Shown: positions 43,508-52,815, counted from the first letter of the stretch. The stretch: DNA of 64,000 bases from JABJGO01 sp963921245 (GCA_963921245.4 CAWUEY030000001.1:2108001-2172000), one strand, 5' to 3'. Numbers and translations: made by a program. Notes: generated by a model from the letters alone, not told the origin.

Positions 43508-45078
43508 CTATGACCATCGCAGCACAATCCCATCAAACGCCGGCGTCCCCGCGTCGGAGCGGCCGCACGGCGCGCCGGGCAGACCGTAAGGAAGGCGCAG
43601 GAAAAGGGCCTACCGAAGCCATCTGGCCCGGTATCGAAGGCGGGCGGTACAAGCCGCTGAAGGATGCCGACGTGATCGCCGTTGCCGATACCGCGTTGCG
43701 GATCCTCGCGGAAATCGGCATGCGGGATGCGACGCCGCGCTGCGTGGAAACCCTGAGCGCGGCGGGTGGACAGATAACCGATGACGGGCGACTGCTATTC
43801 CCCCGCGAGATGTCGGAGGCTGTGCTCGCCACGGCCGGGCGAAATTTCAAACTCCACGCCCAGAATCCGAACCTGGACCTGGACCCGTCGGGAACCCGGA
43901 TTCATCTGGGCACATCCGGTGCCGCGGTCCATATCGTGGACAGTGCAACGCGAAACGTCCGTTCCTCTCGATTGGATGATCTTTACAACATGGCGCGCCT
44001 CGCCAATGTGCTGGACAACATTCATATGTTTCAGCGCACAGTGGTTGCCTGTGACGTGCCAGACCCGTTCGAGATGGACCTGAACACAGCCTATGCCTGT
44101 TTGAGCGGTACAGCCAAACCGGTCGGCACCAGTTTCGGCAATGCGGAGCACCTCAAACCTGCCATCGACATGATGCACATGGTCGCGGGCGGTGAGGACG
44201 CCTTCCGCGCCCGACCGTTCCTGTGTGTATCCACCTGTTTTGTTGTGCCGCCATTGAAATTTGCGGGCGAGGCCCTGGGCGTCATTGAGATGTGCTGTGA
44301 CCAGGGCGTGCCCCTGAAACTGGTTTCGGCGGGACAGGCGGGCGCGACTAGTCCGGCGGCCCTTGCCGGTGCGGTTGCCCTTCAGACGGCAGAAGTCCTG
44401 TCCGGCGTGATCTATGCCAATCTGCTGAATCCCGGCCATTCGGCCCTGTTTGGTGCCTTGCCGTTTGTCTCGGACCTCCGCACCGGTGCCATGTCGGGGG
44501 GTAGTGCGGAACAGGGCTTGCTGATGGCGGCCTGCGCCCAGATGGCTCAATACTTCAATATCCCCTGTGCCGTATCGGCGGGCATGACTGATTCCAAAAT
44601 ACCCGATTTTCAGGCGGGATACGAAAAGGGTTATACGGAATTGCTCAGTGCGCTGGCGGGGGCCAATCTGATTTACGAGGCGGCTGGCATGTACGGTTCC
44701 CTGCTGGCCTGTTCGCTGGAAAGCTTTGTTCTGGACAACGATCTGATCGGCGCGGTCATGCGATCGGCCCGTGGTATCGAAGTGTCCGAAAAAACACTGT
44801 CGTTCCAAACCGTAAAAGACGTGTGTATTGACGGCCCGGGTCATTTCTTGGCTCACCAGCAGACCATGGACCTGATGCAGGCGGACTATTTTTATCCGCT
44901 CCTAGGCGATCGCCGCACGCCCCAGGATTGGGCCGAGAACGGGTCGCCGGATATCCTGGAACTGGCGCGGGAACGCACCGCGGTGCTGCTGTCGGCACCC
45001 CTGCCTGACCACATACCGGCGGACGTGGATCGGGCCATCCGCGACCGTTTTCCGATCCATGTGCGGGAAAGAATTTAG
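43504..45078 (+). CDS. Trimethylamine methyltransferase (MttB) family protein, non-pyrrolysine type
   Basis: The 524-residue protein has the MttB TIM-barrel order: YKPLKDADVIAVADTALRIL, GTSGAAVHIVDSATRNVRSS, GTAKPVGTSFGNAEHLKPAI, SGVIYANLLNPGHSALFGA, and KTLSFQTVKDVCIDGPGHFL near the C-terminus. No in-frame amber codon interrupts it, so it belongs to the non-pyrrolysine branch, whose studied members demethylate quaternary amines such as glycine betaine using a corrinoid protein. No corrinoid-protein gene is adjacent. The start is TTG 43504 (AAGGA nine bases before) or ATG 43510. It is coupled to the MmgE/PrpD gene. Confidence 0.9.
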   Translation: MTMTIAAQSHQTPASPRRSGRTARRADRKEGAGKGPTEAIWPGIEGGRYKPLKDADVIAVADTALRILAEIGMRDATPRCVETLSAAGGQITDDGRLLFPREMSEAVLATAGRNFKLHAQNPNLDLDPSGTRIHLGTSGAAVHIVDSATRNVRSSRLDDLYNMARLANVLDNIHMFQRTVVACDVPDPFEMDLNTAYACLSGTAKPVGTSFGNAEHLKPAIDMMHMVAGGEDAFRARPFLCVSTCFVVPPLKFAGEALGVIEMCCDQGVPLKLVSAGQAGATSPAALAGAVALQTAEVLSGVIYANLLNPGHSALFGALPFVSDLRTGAMSGGSAEQGLLMAACAQMAQYFNIPCAVSAGMTDSKIPDFQAGYEKGYTELLSALAGANLIYEAAGMYGSLLACSLESFVLDNDLIGAVMRSARGIEVSEKTLSFQTVKDVCIDGPGHFLAHQQTMDLMQADYFYPLLGDRRTPQDWAENGSPDILELARERTAVLLSAPLPDHIPADVDRAIRDRFPIHVRERI

Positions 45079-45124
45079 GAAATTATCCCTTGACATCCAT
45101 CGCGACCCGGATACTCTTTTGCGC

Positions 45125-45892
45125 ATGTGTCGTTGGCAAACCTATTGCGGTCCCGAGATGACCCTGGACACCCTGATCTATGAGCCGGAACATTCGCTCA
45201 TCGATCAGAGTATACATGCCCTGGAGTCCAGATCCGCCATCAATGCCGACGGTGTCGGCGTGGGCTGGTACAGTGTTCTCAAGGAACCGGGCCTGTACCG
45301 TCAGATCCAGCCCGCCTGGAGCGACATGAACCTGCGCAACCTGGCCCGTCACATCTCGGCGGATCTGTTTTTTGCCCATGTGCGGGCGTCCACGGGAACC
45401 GCGGTCAGCATGGCAAACTGTCATCCGTTTGTGCACGGTCACTGGATGTTCATGCACAATGGCAGCATTAGCAACTTCGCCACGGTGCGCCGGGACATGG
45501 AAGCCGTTATTCCGGACTCGTTTTATGGCTCGCGCCTCGGCACGACAGACAGCGAGGCTTTTTTCCTGATGATGTTCGCCAATGGTTTGGAACAGGATGC
45601 GGGGCACGCCTTTCACCGAACCATTGAAGCGGTGGAAACCATCCAGAAAGATCACGGATTTGAGCCGGGCATTTCCATGGCCGCCGTGGTCACGGACGGC
45701 AAGGCCATCACCGCCGTGCGTTATTCATCAAACGGGATGCCGCCGACGGTCTATTGGGATGGTGCAGGCGACAAGCTGATCCTGGTGTCCGAGCCCTATA
45801 CCGATGACCATGATCGCTGGACCGCCGTACCGCCGTCGCATTTGATCCATGCCAGCCGCGACGGTGTTGGGGCTATTCAGCCGTTAGGCTGA
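45125..45892 (+). CDS. Class II glutamine amidotransferase (EgtC/YafJ-like)
   Basis: The 255-residue protein uses ATG 45125, which puts the nucleophilic cysteine at position 2 (MCRWQTYCGP); the longer frame to 45059 would bury it. Further Ntn-hydrolase marks are ALESRSAINADGVGVGWY, FFAHVRASTGTAVSMANCHP and WMFMHNGSISNF. The closest named relatives are EgtC, which cleaves gamma-glutamyl in ergothioneine synthesis, and YafJ; no egtB or egtD is nearby, so I do not assign EgtC. Its last codons and stop form the first unit of a 27-bp tandem repeat. Confidence 0.87.
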   Translation: MCRWQTYCGPEMTLDTLIYEPEHSLIDQSIHALESRSAINADGVGVGWYSVLKEPGLYRQIQPAWSDMNLRNLARHISADLFFAHVRASTGTAVSMANCHPFVHGHWMFMHNGSISNFATVRRDMEAVIPDSFYGSRLGTTDSEAFFLMMFANGLEQDAGHAFHRTIEAVETIQKDHGFEPGISMAAVVTDGKAITAVRYSSNGMPPTVYWDGAGDKLILVSEPYTDDHDRWTAVPPSHLIHASRDGVGAIQPLG

Positions 45893-45975
45893 AACCTTTA
45901 ACCAGTGCCGTTAGGCTGAAACCTTTAACCAGTGCCGTTAGGCTGAAACCTTTAATCAGTGCCGTTTTAGGCTGA
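45881..45975. repeat. 27-bp tandem repeat duplicating a gene end
   Basis: Unit CCGTTAGGCTGAAACCTTTA plus ACCAGTG starts at 45881, 45908 and 45935, with a partial fourth copy at 45962. The first copy contains the final Pro-Leu-Gly codons and TGA of the amidotransferase gene, so the gene terminus has been amplified. Confidence 0.92.
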
Positions 45976-45979
45976 TTTA

Positions 45980-47824
45980 TCATGTTAAGGACCATCCGGT
46001 GTATGGGTCGTCTTCCGCATAACCAAACCCATCAATCCACGGCAACAGTGTCTCCATAACAGGTTCCAGCGCCGCCGCGTACCGCCGCCAGCGGTAGCGG
46101 GATCGGGTGTAGATGGCCTCGGTGACCTGATGATAGCTGGGTGTATCAATACGGCCCTGCGATCTGGCCCGTTCGGTATAGTCCCGCATTCCGTCTTCCC
46201 AGGGCAGGTCGAGGTACGCCAGCAACCGGCTGATTTCTGCCTGGAAATCAGTCACCACGTCTTCGTAGCGAATGGTGTGATGATCCGGGTTTAATGTCGT
46301 CTGATAGTGAGTCCACAACCCCATGACCCGGTCGTAGGTCAGGGCCGCTCTTTGGATAGAATAGAAATTGGCCATGGCCGGATTGGGACGGAAGTTCTGC
46401 ATGAAACAACTCAGCACCACGTCACAGGGATGCCGAAGCGCCAGGACCAACCGGCTTTCCGGAAACAGCGTACGGATCAGCCCCACATGGATAAGATGGA
46501 GCGGGAACTTGTCAACGACCCGTTGTTCCGTTGCCCGCCGGGTCTCGCGGGTAGCCGCGTCAATGTAGACCTGTCGCAGTTCTGTGATGGTATCGGGGTT
46601 GAGGTCTGCAAGGCCTGACGGATAGCCCCCCCTCACCGGCATATGTCGGAGCCTTGCAATAACCTGGTCCAGCATGGGGCGTTCTTCGACCATGGTGAGG
46701 CCCGAATGCGCATCCAGCACCTGTCCCAGCAGTGTGGTGCCCGAGCGCGGAAACCCAACCAAGAAAACCGGGTCACGGTTGTCATTAGAAGACGATTGCC
46801 GGGATGGTTGGGAAAAGGTTGTTGCGCTCAGGGTTGCAACGGTTTTCAAAAACTGATCACCGAGACTCTTGTCCACCCCCGCCGCGTTCAACGCGTGACG
46901 GTTTCCCGCTTCCATAGCGGCAAAGGCCTCTGCCGGATGGTCCAGCCGATCGAACAGACGGGATTGCTCAAAGGCGATATCCCGGGCCAAGGGTGCCGGC
47001 AGCGTCTCTAGCGAGAACGAAGACAGACGATCAAGACCGCTCTGAAACTGCTCCGCTCGCCGGTCGCATTTCGCCAGCACCAGGTTTGCGTGAGGATAGT
47101 CCGGCTCGGCGTCACGAGCCCGCGCGGCGGCGTCGCGGGCGGCCTCTAGGCGGTTGGTTTCTTCGTAGAGTGACGCCAGGTTTGCCAGTGCCTCTGCATA
47201 GGTACTGTCGAGCCGCACCGCCCGTTCAAACGTCTTAATCGCCTCATCCGTGCGACCGCTGCGGGACAGGGCATTACCGAGAGCGTTAAATGCCGGTGCC
47301 AGGCCCGCGTTCAGGTGAACAGCTTTCTCCGCCACCCGAACGGCGTCTTCAAGCCGACCGAGAGCGAGGAGCGTACCGCTCAGATTCACACAGGTTTTGA
47401 CGTCATTCCCGTCGAGGGCCAGAGCCTGTTGAAAGGACTGTTCCGCCTCTGCATGTCTGCCGAGACGTGTCAGAACCGTGCCGCGATCATTCCAGACACC
47501 GGCACGGGTGGGTTCACGCTCCAGTGCGCTGTCATAGGCGTCGAGGGCCTCGGGCAATTGTCCGGCGGCTTTCAGTGCCAGCCCCCAGTTGGCAAAATAC
47601 TCGGGGTTTTCAGACCCGCCCTTGATGGCCTCTGCGATGGACCGGGCGGCCTCTTGAGGCTGTCCGTGCTGAAACAGCATGACACCCAGCAAGTGCCGGG
47701 CATTGATATCGCCCGGATGATCGCGGACGTGCTGTTTGGCCAGCGTCACCGCTTTGGCAATCTGGCCCGCCCGCATGGCCTTAATGGCCTGGGCGCGTTT
47801 GCTGGGTGGTTGTCTCCCGGTCAT
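45980..47824 (-). CDS. TPR-repeat sulfotransferase (paralogue 5)
   Basis: The 614-residue protein has seven or more TPRs in residues 10-260 (YDSALEREPTRAGVWNDRGTVL, AEQSFQQALALDGNDVKTCVNL). The sulfotransferase domain has the PAPS loop VGFPRSGTTLLGQ (356-368), VVDKFPLHLIHVGLIRTLFP, and ALRHPCDVVLSCFMQNF. It shares the DKFP and ALRHP motifs with paralogue 4 rather than with the 20-28 kb copies. ATG 47824 is preceded by AGGGG. It lies 62 bases downstream of a HisA-like gene on the same strand, possibly co-transcribed. Confidence 0.9.
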   Translation of the reverse strand: MTGRQPPSKRAQAIKAMRAGQIAKAVTLAKQHVRDHPGDINARHLLGVMLFQHGQPQEAARSIAEAIKGGSENPEYFANWGLALKAAGQLPEALDAYDSALEREPTRAGVWNDRGTVLTRLGRHAEAEQSFQQALALDGNDVKTCVNLSGTLLALGRLEDAVRVAEKAVHLNAGLAPAFNALGNALSRSGRTDEAIKTFERAVRLDSTYAEALANLASLYEETNRLEAARDAAARARDAEPDYPHANLVLAKCDRRAEQFQSGLDRLSSFSLETLPAPLARDIAFEQSRLFDRLDHPAEAFAAMEAGNRHALNAAGVDKSLGDQFLKTVATLSATTFSQPSRQSSSNDNRDPVFLVGFPRSGTTLLGQVLDAHSGLTMVEERPMLDQVIARLRHMPVRGGYPSGLADLNPDTITELRQVYIDAATRETRRATEQRVVDKFPLHLIHVGLIRTLFPESRLVLALRHPCDVVLSCFMQNFRPNPAMANFYSIQRAALTYDRVMGLWTHYQTTLNPDHHTIRYEDVVTDFQAEISRLLAYLDLPWEDGMRDYTERARSQGRIDTPSYHQVTEAIYTRSRYRWRRYAAALEPVMETLLPWIDGFGYAEDDPYTGWSLT

Positions 47825-47886
47825 GGAGAACCCCTATATAATACTTGTGCAGTCCTGGAAATCGCTCTACCGAACGACACGTCTGT

Positions 47887-48603
47887 TCAGAGACAGTGCG
47901 CGATGGCTTCTTCGAGCGTGAACTTTTTCTCGAACAATGCCCAGCCGGTAACCGCACCGGCGATATTCGGCAAGTACTTCAGGGTCGACAGGTCATCCAA
48001 GGACTTGACCGTGCCACTGGAAATCACCGGGACACTGAGTTGGCGGGCCATCTCCGTGGTTTTGGCAAAACTGCTGTCGGGTAGATCATCGCTACGGTCG
48101 ATATCCGTATAAATGATGGTGGTTACACCCGCGTCCTGGAATTGTTTTGCAACCTCCAGCGGGGAAACCGTCGCGGTTTCACGCCAACCCTCAATCATGA
48201 CGGAACCGTTGCGCTCGTCCACACTGACCGCAATCCGGCCAGGAAACTGGGCGCAGGCTTCCATGACCAGTCTGCGGTCCATGATCGCGGCCGTGCCCAG
48301 AATGACGCGCCCGGCCCCCTTGTTAATCCACCATTCGATGGAGGCCATGGTGCGAATCCCACCGCCGACCTGAACCTGCGTATCGATAGCGTCGATGATT
48401 TCAATGATATGCTCGGCATTGTGCCGCCCGCCCTGTTTCACCCCATCCAGGTCAATAACCTGCAGCCACTGAGCGCCAGCGGCGGCATACTCCCTGGCCA
48501 CCTGGACAGGGTTCAGGTCATAGAATTTCGCATCCTCAAAACTGCCGCGATGCAAGGCCGCGCATTTGCCAGCGAGCAATTCAATTTCAGGGACAATCAT
48601 CAT
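47887..48603 (-). CDS. Divergent HisA-like TIM-barrel protein
   Basis: The 238-residue protein is clearly homologous to HisA (ProFAR isomerase): EYAAAGAQWLQVIDLDGVKQG, QVGGGIRTMASIEWWINKGAGRVILGT, phosphate-binding loops and ISSGTVKSLDDL. However, the first catalytic aspartate of HisA (PAIDL) is replaced by glutamate (E8 in VPEIELLAGK). The C-terminal half-barrel loop TDISRDGT has become TDIDRSDDL. The second aspartate (D129 in SVDERNG) is kept. No other his gene is nearby. I infer a paralogue with altered substrate or reaction rather than the histidine-pathway enzyme. Confidence 0.82.
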   Translation of the reverse strand: MMIVPEIELLAGKCAALHRGSFEDAKFYDLNPVQVAREYAAAGAQWLQVIDLDGVKQGGRHNAEHIIEIIDAIDTQVQVGGGIRTMASIEWWINKGAGRVILGTAAIMDRRLVMEACAQFPGRIAVSVDERNGSVMIEGWRETATVSPLEVAKQFQDAGVTTIIYTDIDRSDDLPDSSFAKTTEMARQLSVPVISSGTVKSLDDLSTLKYLPNIAGAVTGWALFEKKFTLEEAIAHCL

Positions 48604-48879
48604 GGCCTGGTCCTCCTGAGGGGCTGTGCCTGTTCTGGCGCTGTTTTGATTGTTTTACAGGAACCATGATAGCCTATTTCGGACATCAGGCATTCTGTTT
48701 TCGTCAAGATTTTTAGGCAAGGCGCACAACCGGTAGGCTAAGATCTGCTAAATGGCTGGAAAAACCTGAGCGAGCGGCGTATATCCGTGGCGGCGGAGAT
48801 CCTGTGACGCCTGTAGACGCATCAGGACGAACACCCTGGAAATACAACACCAGGTCAAGGCATAGGGAAGGATGGAGCC

Positions 48880-50262
48880 ATGGCGGACAAATGGACGCCC
48901 GATAGCTGGCGTGGAAAACCGGTCGTGCAAATGCCCGACTATCCGGATGGAGAACACTTACAGTCGGTTGAAAGTCAACTGGGCGCATTTCCCCCGCTGG
49001 TTTTTGCCGGAGAGGCACGCAGGCTCAAACGCTCGCTCGCTCAGGTCGCAGAAGGCAAGGCCTTTCTGTTGCAAGGTGGTGACTGCGCCGAAAGTTTTGC
49101 CGAATTCCATCCCGACAACATCCGTGACACGTTCCGGGTGTTACTGCAAATGGCCGTTGTTCTGACCTTCGGTGCCGCCTGCCCGGTCGTCAAGGTCGGT
49201 CGGATGGCCGGGCAGTTTGCCAAACCGCGTTCCGCGAAGACGGAAACACAGGATGGTGTTGAACTGCCGAGCTACAAGGGCGACATGGTCAACGGCATGG
49301 GCTTCACCGCCGAAGAACGGATGCCGGACCCGGACCGGTTGCTGCGGGTTTACAATCAATCGGCGGCGACCCTGAACCTGTTGCGGGCGTTTGCGCAAGG
49401 CGGATACGCAGACCTGCACAAGGTTCATCAGTGGAATTTGGGTTTTGTTGCCGACAGCGCCCTCGGTCACCGATACCAGGATCTGGCGGACCGGCTGGAT
49501 GAAACGCTGGCGTTCATGGCAGCCTGCGGGCTGACGTCCGAAACGGCACCGCAAATCCATGAAACCGAGTTCTACACCGCTCACGAAGGTTTGCTGCTGA
49601 ACTACGAACAGGCCATGACCCGGATCGATTCCACCTCAGGAGATTGGTATGATACGTCCGCGCATATGGTGTGGATTGGTGATCGCACCCGTCAGCTTGA
49701 CCACGGTCATGTAGAGTTCATGCGCGGCATTGCCAACCCCATTGCTTTCAAGGCCGGGCCGTCATCGGACCCGGATGAAATGATCCGCCTGATCGACATC
49801 CTGAACCCGCACAACGAACCCGGTCGCCTGACGATTATCTCGCGAATGGGTTCTGACGGTGTGACAGAACACCTGCCCAGGCTGATCCGCAAGGTAAAAA
49901 CCGAAGGCCGGTCCGTGGTATGGGTATGCGATCCCATGCATGGCAACGTCATCAAGGCGGATTCCGGCTACAAGACCCGACCGTTCGAGCGGATCCTCAG
50001 CGAGGTTCGCGGCTTCTTCAATGTACATGACACCGAAGGCACCTATGCCGGTGGTGTGCATCTTGAAATGACAGGTCAGGACGTAACGGAATGCACCGGC
50101 GGGGCACAGGCAATATCGGATGCCAATTTACAGGACCGTTATCACACGCACTGTGACCCGCGCCTGAATGCCAAACAGTCGCTGGAAATGGCATTCCTGC
50201 TGTCTGAAATCCTGAAGGAAAATCGCCGGTTAGAACCGAGAAAAATCGCCGCCCTGTCCTGA
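48880..50262 (+). CDS. 3-deoxy-7-phosphoheptulonate synthase, class II
   Basis: The 460-residue protein starts at ATG 48880 with GGAAGGATGGAG upstream. It is the plant/Mycobacterium type of DAHP synthase: SWRGKPVVQMPDYPD, LLQGGDCAESFAEF, VVKVGRMAGQFAKPRS, YKGDMVNG, WIGDRTRQLDHGHVEF, KAGPSSDPDEMI, VCDPMHGN and GGVHLEMTGQDVTECTGG are all diagnostic. It condenses phosphoenolpyruvate and erythrose-4-phosphate as the first step of the shikimate pathway. It lies 13 bases before pncB. Confidence 0.96.
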   Translation: MADKWTPDSWRGKPVVQMPDYPDGEHLQSVESQLGAFPPLVFAGEARRLKRSLAQVAEGKAFLLQGGDCAESFAEFHPDNIRDTFRVLLQMAVVLTFGAACPVVKVGRMAGQFAKPRSAKTETQDGVELPSYKGDMVNGMGFTAEERMPDPDRLLRVYNQSAATLNLLRAFAQGGYADLHKVHQWNLGFVADSALGHRYQDLADRLDETLAFMAACGLTSETAPQIHETEFYTAHEGLLLNYEQAMTRIDSTSGDWYDTSAHMVWIGDRTRQLDHGHVEFMRGIANPIAFKAGPSSDPDEMIRLIDILNPHNEPGRLTIISRMGSDGVTEHLPRLIRKVKTEGRSVVWVCDPMHGNVIKADSGYKTRPFERILSEVRGFFNVHDTEGTYAGGVHLEMTGQDVTECTGGAQAISDANLQDRYHTHCDPRLNAKQSLEMAFLLSEILKENRRLEPRKIAALS

Positions 50263-50275
50263 ACAAGGAGATGTC

Positions 50276-51433
50276 ATGAGCGAGCAACAGCAATCCCGGC
50301 GGGGACAATCCGTGACGGATCATGACGGTCACATACACGCGTGGTCTGACAATTATTTCCTGAAAACGCGCAAGATTGTTCGCCGCTTCGGTGATATTGA
50401 CGTGACCTATGCCATCTTCATGCGGCGCCCGGTTCTGTTTACCCCGCGTATCATGTTGAACTGGATCAACGACGCTGCCAGGGCCCGCGGGTTCGACCTT
50501 AAAGTGGACCTCAATTATCAGGAAGGCGACTGGGTGGGTGCCGGTGAGCCATTGATGTATCTGACCGGGCCGTTCTCTGAACTGGTGGATCTGGAAACCC
50601 TGTACCTGCAAAAACTGGGGGCCGCCTGTATTGCCGCCTACAATGCCTACACCATGTGCATGGACCTGCCGACCGTCGCCTTTCTGGCCATGGATGCCCG
50701 GCACTGTGCCGGAACCGAGATGGCCGACATGATGGCCTACGCCGCCGCAGTTGGATCAGACGCCGCCAAAAAACGGGCAAATGTCAAAGGTTTTATCGGT
50801 AACGCGACCAATGCCACGGCCCACTACTTTGGCGAAAAAGAGGGCAAGGGTACCATGCCACACGCCCTGATCGGATATGCCGGCTCGACCCTGCGGGCGA
50901 CGGAGATGTATGTGGAAACCTATCCGGACTCTCCGGTTACCGTTTTGGTCGACTATTTCGGGCGCGAAATCGACGATACTCTCGCCGTTTGTCGCCGTTT
51001 TCATGATAAAGCCGTCAAGGGTGAAATCAGTGTCCGGCTCGACACCCATGGCGGGCGTTTTGTACAGGGCCTTGATCCCCAGCGGTCCTATTCCGTTCTT
51101 GAACGCCATGTGCCCGATGCCATCCGACGCTATCGCAATGATACAGAGTTGCGGTATCTGACCGGCACTGGCGTTTCCGCCGCCGCACTCTACCATCTCC
51201 GCGATACGCTCGATGAGGCCGGGTACGGCAACGTCAAAATCGTCGCCTCTTCCGGGTTTGGCCCCTACAAATGCAAGGTGATGTCGGATGTGGGGGCACC
51301 GATTGATCTTGTTGGGACCGGATCATTCCTGCCGGACAAATGGTCTGAAACTTACGCAACAGCCGACATCGTATCCTACAACGGTCGCGTGTCCGTGAAG
51401 GTTGGCCGCGAGTTCCTGATCGGGGCCTCGTGA
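50276..51433 (+). CDS. pncB: Nicotinate phosphoribosyltransferase
   Basis: The 385-residue protein contains DNYFLKTRKIV at the N-terminus, GDWVGAGEPLMYLTGPFSEL, YLQKLGAACIAAYNA, MDARHCAG and GFIGNATNATAHYFGEKEGKGTMPHALIG. The C-terminal segment is IVASSGFGPYKCKVMSDVGAPIDLVGTGSFL. This order matches NAPRTase family proteins that make nicotinate mononucleotide from nicotinate and PRPP in NAD salvage. It follows the DAHP synthase closely and may share its transcript. Confidence 0.92.
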   Translation: MSEQQQSRRGQSVTDHDGHIHAWSDNYFLKTRKIVRRFGDIDVTYAIFMRRPVLFTPRIMLNWINDAARARGFDLKVDLNYQEGDWVGAGEPLMYLTGPFSELVDLETLYLQKLGAACIAAYNAYTMCMDLPTVAFLAMDARHCAGTEMADMMAYAAAVGSDAAKKRANVKGFIGNATNATAHYFGEKEGKGTMPHALIGYAGSTLRATEMYVETYPDSPVTVLVDYFGREIDDTLAVCRRFHDKAVKGEISVRLDTHGGRFVQGLDPQRSYSVLERHVPDAIRRYRNDTELRYLTGTGVSAAALYHLRDTLDEAGYGNVKIVASSGFGPYKCKVMSDVGAPIDLVGTGSFLPDKWSETYATADIVSYNGRVSVKVGREFLIGAS

Positions 51434-51454
51434 TAACGCCCACAACACAAGACC

Positions 51455-52648
51455 CTAAAAATTTTGCGTCCTATAGCGGTTCAGGCTCTTTAGCGCTTCC
51501 TTAACACTGAGCAGTGAGTCCGCGCCATACTGGGTTTTCATGCGTTCACGGACGGCGTCGTCCATGACCGAAGTCCGCAATTCGCTGAACAGGGATTCAA
51601 CAACTAAAAACATGGTATTGGGTGTTGCCTGCCAGTCCGCAACCGGACTCTTCGGAGACACTGGCGCCCGCTGTCCGTTCACGACATCCGAAAGCCATTC
51701 AATGCGGCGGGCAATATCGATAAAGTGGGGGGCGAGATAAATCAGCAAATCCCTAATCATGTTCTTGACCCGTGGATCCGCGTAGACGGCTTCCCAGGAA
51801 AACTCAGATTCCTTGTCGAACCGCACACGCTGCATTACCAGATAGGCATCCTGTTCATAGCGTTCTAGACGCTCCGGACCCACCATTATTCTTAGCGCGG
51901 CAAAAACTCCTTTCAGAGCGCGGCGCGGAACTGTCTGCGGGTTTTTTGCAACCTCTTCATCGTCCTGCAATAGTTTCGAAAACTGTTTCACCAATACCCG
52001 GTTAAAAGCATCCACACGCTCTGGGTCCCACTGGGCTTGCGCGTAAGACTCGGCATAAACACTAATGGACTGGGAAATGGAGGAGGCAATCCTTTTGGTC
52101 TGTTTTTCAAACGACCTGCTCAATGCCTCAATATCCTTGGCTAAAAGATGCCCGCCACGTTTGGCGGCCTGTGCGTTTAATGCATTGACAAACCCTGTGA
52201 CCGTGGACTCGGCGAGCACCTGTGCATGTCCTTCCGGGCTTGTTGGAGCGGAATTGGTAGCAGCTTGTGCCGCCGGTTCGAGCACGGGCGGTGGGGCAAA
52301 ATCCACGTGCAGCGGGGTGGCAGGTGGCGCTGCCGGTTTAGGCTGATTAAGGTGTACCTGCGCTCTGCCAGGCGGGGCCGCAGTGGCAGGTGTCGAGGCT
52401 GGTTTAGCCGGCGGTGATGGGGTCTCCAGCCCGAGAAACTGGCCGCCCTTCGCAGGTGTTGGCATCGATTTGGGCGCGGACGGCGGGGCGGGCTCAGGGG
52501 CCGGTTTTGCTCTCTGCACCTCTGGTTCAGGCGGCTCTTGCCCGGTGTTGGAATTATCCATTCTGAAGAGCTCATTGTAATAATCGCCCTTCGCCTCTTC
52601 GACGCCTTCCGTCTTTTCGGCGGGCTCTTCCGCGCTTTTCTCGCTCAT
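51455..52648 (-). CDS. Unknown protein with proline-rich N-terminus and helical C-terminus
   Basis: The 397-residue protein has an acidic start, then about 100 residues rich in Pro and Ala (residues 38-140), and a helical, highly charged C-terminal domain from about residue 150 (VTGFVNALNAQAAKRGGHLL through SLFSELRTSVMDDAVRERM). A Shine-Dalgarno (AGGA) precedes ATG 52648. No signal peptide, membrane segment or known catalytic motif is visible. The layout, a disordered linker plus an alpha-helical domain, suggests a structural or adaptor protein. I do not recognise a family. It is divergent from gltX. Confidence 0.75.
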   Translation of the reverse strand: MSEKSAEEPAEKTEGVEEAKGDYYNELFRMDNSNTGQEPPEPEVQRAKPAPEPAPPSAPKSMPTPAKGGQFLGLETPSPPAKPASTPATAAPPGRAQVHLNQPKPAAPPATPLHVDFAPPPVLEPAAQAATNSAPTSPEGHAQVLAESTVTGFVNALNAQAAKRGGHLLAKDIEALSRSFEKQTKRIASSISQSISVYAESYAQAQWDPERVDAFNRVLVKQFSKLLQDDEEVAKNPQTVPRRALKGVFAALRIMVGPERLERYEQDAYLVMQRVRFDKESEFSWEAVYADPRVKNMIRDLLIYLAPHFIDIARRIEWLSDVVNGQRAPVSPKSPVADWQATPNTMFLVVESLFSELRTSVMDDAVRERMKTQYGADSLLSVKEALKSLNRYRTQNF

Positions 52649-52815
52649 TTCACTTCCTGTGTAAGGTAATATTACCCGATTCTAGAACAATCTTGATCGA
52701 ATTGGTACTCAAATAATCCGACCGTTCCGTGATCATGGGCGGTAATATTGACAGGTGATGATCCGCTGCATAGGGTGCCGCGTCGTTGCCGCCACCCTCA
52801 GATTTTGAGAGTTTC

